From assembly GCA_934296355.1 (NCBI GenBank), contig CAKRAY010000002.1, forward strand, positions 1 to 39,037: a DNA stretch of 39,037 bases. Reading direction: 5' to 3'. The notes below the pieces were generated by a model. The model searched no databases. It was not told where the DNA came from and saw nothing but the letters and a program-made list of their open reading frames with translations. Shown here piece by piece: positions 22,301-34,300 of this stretch; position 1 is the first letter of the stretch; the number at the start of each line of letters is the position of its first letter. The DNA comes from an uncultured Clostridia bacterium (GTDB lineage: Bacteria; Bacillota; Clostridia; Christensenellales; DTU072). Position numbers and translations under genes: made by a program.

Positions 22301-25300
22301 CAGTTAGGTTTCAGTATGGAATTCAACTCCGACGTACTACGCACGGCGATAGATTGGAGTAACCTCTTCACGGTTATGAGCAATCTCGGCGTAGAACCTA
22401 TATTCATATTGAAGATACTCAACAACGCCAAGGGCGATATAAGAATCGACTTCAACATAGATATCGATATTTCCGAATTGCACTTTGACGTTATGATAAA
22501 AGGTTACAGCAACGGCAAGAATATATTTAACATATACGAAGTTTGCGGAACGCTCAACACCGACGACCCGAACGCGCTTCTCAACCCGGTAATTTATATC
22601 GATTCCGGCGAATTCGGCAACGAAGTCAAAAACGCGGACGGCACCGTGACGGTTATACCCGAAAAGTATAAGATAGACGACGAAGACTTCTTGAAGTTCA
22701 TAGACGTAAAACTTATCAAAGCGATAATGGTAATGTTCGTGGGCGAAGAAAAAGCGGACGCCAAAAACTCGGGCGTGTTCGGCGACAACGCGTCGCTGGA
22801 ATTCGGCGACCTCGACCTCGGCGGTATCCTCGAATCGGTTACCTTCGGCGAAGGTTCGCTCGGTATCAAAATGAGTTCGGCAATCGTCAATACGCTCATT
22901 AAACTTCTTGACAGCAACTGGACGTTCGACGACGTAGGTAACATACAAGTCGATATCAACTTTATGGAAAACACCATCGGAATCAAGGTCCCGTTAGACC
23001 CCGCCATCAAGGACGAAGACGGCAACGTGCTTGTCGGAAGTAAACTTACTTACGGTATAGAGTTAAGTAACGTTAGCGTGAAAATCGGTGGCGGTACCGA
23101 CTTCATGAAGGGTATCAATACCAGAGAGTACGTAGGCATAAGCGATTACGTCTGGGCAAGCGAAGTAAACAGCACCTTGTCTATCGACGACGACGCGCAA
23201 ACGCTCCTCGACCTCTCGCAGATAACCATGAACTTCATCGCCGGTCTGGGCATAAAGATTCAAAGCGGCGAAGCGGAAGGCTTAAAGGGCGGTCTGAACT
23301 TCACGTTACGCGGCTATATCGATTTCGGCGACTTGTCCAACCTCGGCTTCGAACTCCTTATCAAGTCGAGAAAATCCGACAACGTCATTATCGGTATTAG
23401 TTTCGTGGGCGCGGAAAACGACGGTAGCGTTTATGTCGATTTGTCGGGCTTAGGGTATCCGAAAGTGTATCTTACGGGTATCGACCTCGGCGCGATGCTT
23501 AAAGAAGTCGTTTCCAAAATGTTCGCGAAGAAGGACGACGCGTCGGGAGACGACGCGCAACAAGCGGTTATTCGCGGCGCGCTCAACGCCGACGGAACGA
23601 TTTCCGGCGGAATCAGTAACGGCGAGCAACAAGGCGTTAAGTACGGCAACATAGGCTCGGCGGGTATAAGCACGCCTCTCGCGCTCATTATCGTGGACGA
23701 AAACTACTTCAACGCGGGAATGACCGGCGCGCTCTTGCTTAACTTGCTCGGTACGCTTACCGACAAACTCAACTTCATGCCGTATTTCGCCAACTTCCAG
23801 CTGGGATACGAAAAAGATAAACTCAGCGGTATCAAAGTGGTTCTCGACGAAGGACAACACTTCAATATCGCGTACAACTTCAAGCACAGTTATTCCTATA
23901 TGATTCCGAGAGATTCGAAGAACGCGGAATACTATAAGGAAGCGATGTCGCACGTCGTTACCGGCGAAAACAAGACCGATTTCGTTTGCATAAACGAATT
24001 GAAGAACGTTTATCTCGAACTGAACTTCTATCTCAACCTCGTCACTTCGAAACCCGACGGCAAGAAGAGCGACGTCGTAGAGCAACTGGAAGGACTTCTC
24101 GAAAGTATGCTCGGTATGACCGAGGACAGTATCGACTTGCAGTTCCAGGACAGCATAGCGAAACTCGAAATTCAGTTCGCGGGATATATAGATATCAGAA
24201 ACTTCGTGAATTCGATAGTAAAAGTAGAGATACTCTATAACGACGAAGTGATGATAGGCATATACGTAATAGACGGTTCGGTATACGTCGATTTGAGCGA
24301 ATTGGGTTTAATGAAGACCGCGATAAACGGCGTAGACCTCGTAGGCATAATTAACGGTATGTTGACAGACCTACCGGTTACGATAAGCGAAACCAAGGGC
24401 GTAGACTTGCAAGGTCTTATTATGTCGCTTGTCAAAGTAGGCGACGAAACGGGCAAAGACGGCACCACGATCAAGACGAACACCACCGTTGAAGAAACGG
24501 CGGTTAAGGACGAAGTCGCAGACCTCAAAGCGGGCTATGTGGAAAGAGAAAAAGCGGGCGAGTTCAAGAACCTCAGCGAGAACAAGAAAGCGGAAATAGA
24601 AGAAAGCGTCCGCGCAGCGCTTAACGATATTAACAAAGCGCATAAATACGTCATGACCGACGAAGAATACAACTCGTATCTCGACGATATTCTCCGTGCT
24701 ATTGGCGTAAGGAAGGACGAAGTTAAGGTAGTCGACGAAGCCAAACTGAGTGGCAAAGCGGTCTTTAACGTGAAACTTTACAACGGCAGTATCGCCGTAG
24801 TGCCCACCGCGGAAGCGTTGTCTTCGCTCCTCGGTATAGAGTTACCCGCGTTCGAAAACATTATGGTAACGATGGACTTAGACGCCGGACTTAACAATAT
24901 CGAAGCGTCCGTTACCATAGACGGCGACAACAGAGTTTCTCTCGGAATTAAGCCGGGCGGAATAAAACTCGAACTCAACAAGGGTATTACCGAAGATAAC
25001 GACAACGTAGACGTATCGCAAATCATCGACATACCCGAAATGACGGGCTTCGGCGGTTTAAGCGGCTTGTCGATAACTTCCGCCGGCATAGACGCCAACC
25101 TCCTCGACCTCGTGGGTAACGTTCTCGACTTACTGTACGTCGACAACTTACAAATAACGTTAGAAAAACGTTTCGATTATTGGACGAAACGTAGTATTTA
25201 CTCGTATTATCCGCCGGTAGACGCAAGCGGACCTACTTACTATCCCGACGATATGGCGGGTTACGACGGCGAAGACGGTAAGACGCTGACGACGATAATC

Positions 25301-28300
25301 AACGCCATCTCCATGGCGATAACCTTCGCCAAGGCGATTTACGATATCGTCAAGATTATCATTACTTGGAACCCGAAGGGCATCATCGACTTGGTTAAGA
25401 GTTTATACAATCTATACAAGAGCATTAAGAAGATGATCGACAGCGGTAAAGATATGTTTACGACCGACGACCAGTACTTCCCGAAGATGTACCGAAACTA
25501 CTTCGGGCGAGGTTACGTTAAACTGTCGAGGTCGACGAGCAATATCCTAAGCGTAGATTTGCAAGTCACTTCCTCGAAAGAGGGCGTGTCGCTGTTTATC
25601 GAAGACCATACCTTAGTCGCGTACACGACGATACCGATAACGATAAGTATTCTCGGAATGAATCTTGACGTTATGAACATCGCGATGTCCGGCGGCGTAA
25701 GCGGTATGCTTGCCGGCGACAGCACGTTCGAATCGAAAGGACTTCCGTTACCGTTATTCTCGCTCTATCCCGAAGCGCTCAATATGTTCCTTACCGACAG
25801 TTTCGGATTCAGTTTAGGAACCAGCATCGCGGGCGGCGGTTACTTCGGCAGAGTTTACGGTCAGGTATTGGACGAAGCGGGTGACCCCGTAGAAGGCGCG
25901 ACGATAACCTACACCAACAGCACCGAAGAGTTCGAAACGACCAGCGATTCGCACGGCTACTTCTACTTTATAGAATTGCCGATGACCGACCACGTGGACG
26001 CGGGCGCTTCGCCGCTTACCTATAGGGAGTTAGTCGAACTCTTCCCGAAGAACGGCGACGAACCCGCCGAGTTCGATTCTAACGGTAATCTTATTATTAA
26101 AGAATACAAGAACGTAAACTACTTCTGGCACGACGGCTTCTTCTACAAAGCCGACGACAGAGGCACGCTTACTATATCCAAGGCAAAACACAGCACCGTA
26201 GCGTACAGCGAAATCACGATGGAACCCGCGCAAACCACCGCGGCGAAGTCGTATACCGTCAGAATGGCGAACTTCGAAAACGGCGCGAGCAAAGAAGTGG
26301 AAATCACCGGTTATGCGGTTCTCAACTTACTTAGACCCACCGACGAAAGCAACGTTCCCGAACCTTCGGCGGCAAATCGCGTCGGCGCGGTAAAAGTTAA
26401 GTACAACGACGGCGTGTTCTCGGGCGTCACGAGCAGCGTGGAAGCGACTCGCGGCGAGTTCTTCTTGAAGACCTTCGAATCGCCCGATTTGAGAAATTAC
26501 TATAACGGATCCAAGCTTTCGCACGAATTCAAACTTTCCGCGGAAGGTTACGAGCAAACCGATTACTACGTTATCAAGTACGCGGGCAAGACGTACTTTG
26601 CGGAGAGCGCGCAAGCCCTCGACGACAAGATAGCGGCGGTACTCGGCGTGGTAGTCGATTATCAAGGCAAATACGTGTTCAACACCGCGACTTCGGACGT
26701 AGAACAACTTACGATTTACTGCGGTATGCGTACTACCGAGAAGACCACGGTAAGTTTCTCCGGTTACGTTTATACCTTAGACAAAAACGGCGATCAAGTG
26801 TTCCCGTCCGCGGACGACTTCGATATCTGGGTGGCTTCCGCTCCTAAGGGAACGACGAACTGGACGACGTACGGAGTAGTGGATTACTACGACCTTACTC
26901 CTGACGATTTCAGCATTTACGTCGAGAAACTGACCGACGAAAACGGCAAGCCTTACGGCTACGCCACGTTCTCGTCCTCCTCGTTCAGTCCCGACAGAGA
27001 TTATAAGTTGAAGTTCCGTTCGAGCAAGTATCAGAATCTCGATATGCGTTTGGAAGCGGACGGCACGCTCATACAGACTTACACCACGAACGGCGGCGAC
27101 GCGAGAAACGCTTACGTTTATAACGAAACGAACAAGAACTATGACTTCGTGGCGTACTTGCCGATGAGAACGAAGCATTGGAGCGACGAATATAACGCCG
27201 AAGAGCATAATATGTTGCAAGGATTGCGCGTAAGAATCGGCACGGACGTTCTCGACAAGAGTTACGACGACGGCTCGAATAATTACGACGACAGCGAACT
27301 TGTTCACGAGAATGGTCAGGAGATTATCTACAACGACTACGTTTATATAGAAGCGTGGGTAGATTCCTCTATGATTAACGGCGTATTGCTCGGCGTGGAC
27401 AACATACTTTGGGGTATGGACGGCGTAATGGAAGTCGCGCCCGGAGCGTCCCTCACGCCTAAGGATATCAGTATCGCAACTAAAACCAAGGAAAGCGATT
27501 GGAAAGAAGATCAATATACCGAAGAAGAACTCATTAAGAACGACGCGGCGACTTTAAGAAAAGCGTTCAGCAACTTGTACAGAGGTAAATACAACGAGCA
27601 AGACTTTACCGTAGGCGACAGAATTTATCAATCCGAAGGTGCGTATCAACAAGCGATAATCAGCGCGAACGCCAAGACGATAAGCGGCGTGGTACACTGG
27701 CTCTTGATATCCATACTTACGGGTGGACTGGCAAAAAGTTTCTCCATACAACACTTGTCGGTAGACATCACCGGCTTCATGAACATATTCACGATATTCG
27801 GCGGACAACATTACGACAAGTACGAGCTGGGCGTTATCGACCTTATCGCGTACGCTTACGACAGCCCTGAACTCGTCGAAGAATTGTCTAAGATACCGGT
27901 AGTCGGATTCCTTATAAGCAATATCGTCGGTCCGGTTCTCGATACGTTGTTCAACTTGGTATACGAACTTACCAAGGTACTCAGTTCTCTCGTACCGCTT
28001 TACACCGGTTACAATATGATGAACACCTATAACCTAAACGGCAGCCCGCTTGCGGAAGCGAGATTCTCTTACGATTTAAGCGGCGTAGGCTTGCCCACGG
28101 TGGGAGAGAGCGGCAGATTGAGCGAGATGTTCTACGGCGACAGCGCCTCGGTTAAACTTTCGGGCGAAACCATCACGCTCAAAGACTCGTCGGGTAACGA
28201 AGTCAAGAAGACGGTAGACCTTTACAGAGAAACGAAGAACTACGACAGAAGCGTTTACGCAAAACTGACGCTTAACAGCGGCAACCCGCTCGGTTCGCTC

Positions 28301-31300
28301 GAAGATGTATTGCTATTTGTTAACGGCGCGTCTTATGACAGAAGCGCGGAAGCGAACGGCGCGGAACTCGGCAAGTACAACAAAGAAAAGAGCGTAGACG
28401 GCAGCAAGAAGACCGGAGAGTGGAATTATAACTACGAGGATATGACGGGCGGCAACGGCACGTTCCATATCAAGAACAAAAAGCAAGTCAACAGTTACTC
28501 TTACAGCGAAGCCGGCGTGCTTCAAGACGGCGTAACTCCCGACGGTTCGTTGTACGTAAGAAAGAAGAACTCCGACAGTTTCGTACCCGTTCCGGAAATG
28601 GGAACGGATAGGTCGATTTACGACGGCAAGTTGTACAGAAAGAGCGAGGACACCGAAGTAACGCAAGTTTCTAAGTCCTACAAGTTCATCGACGACGGCG
28701 GCGCGACGTATTCGATTAAAGCGAACGAAGTGAGAGTGATGACCGTCATCGAAGCGGGTAAAGAGGTTGCGTTCGAAGGTAAGTACGTAGATTCTAACGG
28801 CGTTACTCGCACCGATTACGCGAGCGCGAAGTTTACTTACGTAAGCGACTTCGTAGACGATTGGGTAGGTTCGACCAACACGAACAACTATTCGATAATA
28901 GACTACTACTATATCGACGAAGAAACGGGCAATAAAGAAGTTCTTTACAGATACTTTGTATTCGACTCGTACGGCGACAAATACAACAGAACGTCTAAGG
29001 GTCAGAACGTCAAGTACGACAGATACCAGGAAGCGGACGTAGCGTTTAACGGAATCGATATAAGAGAAGTGGGCGAAGTCGATTTCGACGACGTGACCTT
29101 CTATCGTTTCGACGCGGTAGACGCTAAGACGGTTAACGTAAGCCGTTGGGTCAACCCGACCAAGATAGTGATTTACGACCCGTACGACCTTACCGACTTC
29201 ACCGCTTTTGGCGGAACTTGGGCGTCGGCTACGGGCGAAGCGGTTACCGGCAGACGTAACGTAAATCCCGATATGACGCTTACCGATATCCTTGCAAACC
29301 GCGTAATGATAGACTTTACCGACGGTACGAGTACCGGAAGTAACGGCGTAGGCATTACTTGGGACGTAAACGCGCTCACGCAGAACAAGCAAGGCACGGG
29401 TAACGACGCCATCAAATTAAAAGGTTATATAAGCAACGTCGTTTACGCGGAAATCGACGTGGAAGTTAAAGTCTTGTCCTTGGACGGAGAAGAAGACGCG
29501 GGCACGACCGCGGTTTCGGAAATTCTCAACAAGGCGAGAATGATTGCGTTCGATCCGATGAAAGAAACGGTCGAAGAGTTCTTGAACAAGTTCTACGACG
29601 TATTCGTAGTAGAGTACGACACCAAGAACGCGCAGAACACGACGAGTATAAGAAAGAAGACGTATATCTACAACGACCTTACCTGGTCGGTCGACTATAC
29701 GAACAGCAATTACAAGAACGAAGCGGGCGAGTATATCAAGATTTACGACTCCCTCGTAGATTACGACAACGCGAGTTTGACCCTTACTTACAGAACTTAC
29801 GGTAAGGATTCCGCCGGTAAGAATTTAAGTTCCAACACCAACTTCTCGACGATAGTATTGAAGTTAAAGAACGTCAAGAACTACACCGTAGAGTCGGTAC
29901 AACAAGAAATAGATAAGACCGTAGGCGGAATAGTACCTTACACCGAGAACGGGTATAAGGGCAAAGTTATCATCAACCCGCTCAACAACGCCGACCCGTA
30001 CACTACTATGAAAGAAGTGGTTACGCTTAACGCCGAAACGGCAAGCGGCAGAGTGGAAGATTGGAGCGTAATACCCGATTCCTTCGCGGTATACGCCGGC
30101 GCGAACGGCAGAACGCTCGCAGAGTACGACAGCCTTGACACCGCAAGACAAGAGTACGACGTATCGTACGCGCTTACCGACGGCACCGGCAACATTCAGA
30201 CTGTTAAAGTAAAAGTCGTGATTCAAGCGGCGGGTATCGTAGGAACGCGCGAGAATATAGAAAACTCCGCGTACAAGAACAGCGCGCTCAGACCGTATTA
30301 CGAACTGTCCGACGAAGACTACGACATAACCGTAGGTTACGACGACGACGGAAATATCATTACCGAGAAAATCGACAGCGGTATCGAGAGCGTAGAGGCG
30401 TACGGCAAGAGCGATGGTTCGAGCAACATATTCGCGGTAAGCAGCGCGAGCGAGGGCGCGTTCAAGAAGCAACTCGTCAAAGACTATCTCACGAAACTCG
30501 GTTTGCGCTCCGTGCTTAACGTGCGTTACGAAAGCGGTTCTACCGAAAAACTGACGCTCGGCAACGTGACCTTAACGGGCAGAGCGTTAATAACCGGCGT
30601 TAACGCGGACGGCACGTTCGAAGTAGGCGGCTTCATAGAGATATCCGGCGACGGCGGTATCGGCTACACCATACCCGTTATGAAGCACACCGGCGGAACG
30701 TACGAAATCACGCTTAACATCGGTACGCAAGGCTATTCCGAATCGGAAATGAACGCGGTTCTTACCGACCTCATCGAACGCGACGTGGCGGTGACGAACG
30801 GTATCAAGGCGCGCGCTTTCGACGAACTCTATTCGACGAGCGACAGATACACCAAGATACTCCTCGACGAACTCGTAGCGCAAGACAAGAACCCGCTCGA
30901 CGGCGAAAACGGCAAGAAAGCGTACGCCTTCGACAAGTGGACGGAAAGATTTACCGACCCGGACAGCGATTACTACAACCTTATCGACAGCCTCGCGCTG
31001 AAAACGTTGCTTTTGAAATACAGAGCGAACGCTTACGCGTTGGGCGCGAACGTACTCAAAGCGGCGGCGTACGACAGAATTTACTCGTCGGGTAAAATCA
31101 GCCGTAACAAACTCGAAGAACTCATGGCGGAATTCAAGCCCACTACGGCTAACGACACCGCTTGCAAGGCGAGAGTTTGGGACGAATGGTACTCCGTTTA
31201 CGTAAGAAGCAGCATTAAGTTCGAGAGAGAAATAGTCGCTCAATCGGTAAGACAGGTAGAGAGCGTGGTTCAGACGGTTTCCGACAAGGAAGCGATAGAC

Positions 31301-34300
31301 CTCGTAAGTATCGTTAAGATTTACTTCGAGTCCGAAACCGAGCCGCAAGCGAAACGTATCGAATGGCTCAACGAGCAAGAACTCATCGACAGAATCAACG
31401 CCAAAGTCGGTTACAACGGTTACATAACCTACGGCGACTTCGTGCTTAAAGACACCTTGTTCGGTAGTCAGACGGTAAGACAAACGGTAATCCAAGTCAA
31501 CAGCGTTAAGATTATCGGCTTAATCGCTACCGAAATGACGTTCGGTAGAAAAGTCGCTTCTTATAACGACGAAACCGGTAGACACTATATGCAAATCGAC
31601 CCGTACGACGAAAAATCGGTGGACGAAGTTCTCGGTTACTACCTCTACGGCGTAAATCACGAAGACGCGAGAACGTTCGCGATACTCGTAGAAGAAGAAA
31701 GCAACTCCGCGCCTTCCACAATACCGTACAGCATCGGCGTAAAAGGCGCGACCCCGACGCATATTTGGAAACTCGAAACCCGCGACGACGGCAGAATTCT
31801 TTGGAAGTACGTCGAAGACACCAATATGAACAACGACTACACCGACGACGGATTCGGTTACGACGGCAGAACGGCTACGAAGATACAGGTTCTCGTCAAG
31901 TCTTACGACTACGACACCGCCGAAGAAGGCAGCGGCAAGAAGTGGCAACAATGGGTAACGATAGACTTTGCGGATATGTACTACGCGGATTCTTCCGACG
32001 GTACGTCTTACGGCAAAGCGTCGATAATCAAAGACGCCACGATAGAAGGCATTTATATCGACGAAAAAGCCGGTAACGGTATGAGAATCGACGGTTCGAG
32101 CAAAGGCATTAAGATTTCTTACGAATCGGCGGAGAACCTCTACAACATCAGTTTCGACCCCAACGAAGTTTCTCTCGAAGGCGTGACGGAATTCGACGTC
32201 GTTTACAGAGGAATGCAATCCGGCGAGTACGCTACGTTAGTAGGTAAAATCGACTTGTCGTCGAACTCCGACTTCTATAACGTGCCTTACGTATACACGA
32301 CCGTGGTATTCGGCGATAAGCACAACAATATTCAGACGGTAAAAGTCAGACTGAACAATACCGCGATAAGAAGATTTACGAACAGTGATAATCTCTCGAT
32401 TAAGTACGCTAAGATAACCGAACACAGCGTCAACAAGTCGGAAGGCTACACGGTTAGCCGCGACGCCGCGGGCGTATGGAAGATTTACAAGATTCAAGGC
32501 GTACAAAGAACGGAAATCGCCACGCCGTTCACTTACTACGAGAACGACAGAGAAGGCACGATCGAGTACACGCTCAAACAAGACATCGATATGGACGCGT
32601 ATATTTGCTCTGCGCTCGAAGATATCAACGCGGTATTACCTAACTATGCGTTCGTAGAAGGCGAAATCGGCGGTAAGACCGAAGAAGTATTGCTGAAAGT
32701 AGAGTGGACGTACATAGAAACGTACGGTACGGACGGTAAGACGGCGAGCGGCAACGCGCCTAAGGCGGAAATCCGTTTGGGCGACGAAACCTTCGGATAT
32801 TTAAGACGTAATCTCACTCTTAACATAAACAGAGAAGAGATCGCTTCTTACGTAGGCGTTATGCCTTCCTCGGTCAACGTCGACCCGTACAGCAGTACCG
32901 CGGACGAGAACGCGTTAATCGAGAAGTACAGAGAAATCAAGGTAAGAACGTACGTTTACGACAAGAACAACGTTGATTACAGAGAAGAAGTAAAAACCTT
33001 GTCCATAAGTATCGACACGTCGAATATCGACTACGCGAATTACCGTAAGAACGGCTTCGAAGAAATGTCTTGCGACGTATACTTCAAAGTAGGTTCGACC
33101 GTTAATTCCATAAAGAACACCTTCGACGTAAGGTACTCAAACCTTGTGGAAGCGAACGTACTTTCCAGAGTAATCGAAAGCGTTTACGCGAGAAAGAAAG
33201 GTTCTTCCGACGAACTTTCGGAAATTACCGGCGATATGTACAACCGTATCGACTTTACCGACTACGAGTACTTCGTACAGTACGGAAGCGGTAAGGATAT
33301 GACTACCAGCAAGATAGACAATGTGGAATGGAACGGCATAGACAACGTTATCTACAACGCGGGCGGCGGCACTTACACGATAACCGCAACCGTCGGTTCG
33401 GGCGAACTCGCGCAAAGAATAGAACTTAACGTAAACGTTACCAAGGCGCAAGCGATAGACCTCGTTTATACCGGCAGCGACGTAAGAGACGACGCGGACG
33501 GCGAAAAGATAGCGGGCGACAACAAGATGCTCGCCTACAAGCAACTCACGGGCGACGCGGGCTTCCACAGACTCGAAAAACTCGTGGTGGAACCGTTCAT
33601 AGGTTTTGTCGGATACGGCGCGTATAACGAAAGCGACAGCATAACGCATCAATACGTGAGAAACGGAGTCGCGAGCAAGTACGACTATTCCAAGTACGGT
33701 TTACCGTCGGAAATAGAAGTTCTTATCGAAAAGAACGGCGGCGCGACCGAGATAATGAAGTTGAACGTAAACTGGGATTACAGTTCGGTTCTCGCCAAGA
33801 TGACCCTTGCGGGCGGCGAGTTTGACAAGAACAAGACCAACGACGTCGTTTACGCGACCGTCTATAAAGACGTTGACGAAAACGGCAATCCCGTCAACGC
33901 GCAAACGGTAGGAGTAAGCGTTTTGGTAAGAAGCAGAAACGTCGCTTCCTACAACGTGGGTTACGGCGCGGACACGATTGCGCTCGACGACATAATCTAC
34001 ACCAAGCGTAACGGCGGCGCGAGAGACAGTTACGAACTCTTACTTAATCCGTACTCGTTGAAGAACGCGATGCTCGACGCGGACGACGCGAACAATACTA
34101 TGTCGGCTACTTACAGCGAAGACTTTGACAGCACGAATTTCACGTATTTCAGATACGTTACGGTAAACTGCAAGGCCGAAGGCTCCGACGAAGTAGACTA
34201 CACCGTCACTTACAAGTTAAGCGCGGACAACTACAAGATTTACGACGCGGATACCGGCTATAAGACCACGCTTACCAACCTCTACAGAGGCAGAAACGTA

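Noticed and set aside
28313..29392. Long open frames antisense to the giant gene (also 14933-15769, 30587-31495, 36503-37087 and others)
   Set aside because: They share no start signals or recognisable domains and are rich in Arg, Val, Tyr and Phe, as expected from the complement of this gene's codon bias.
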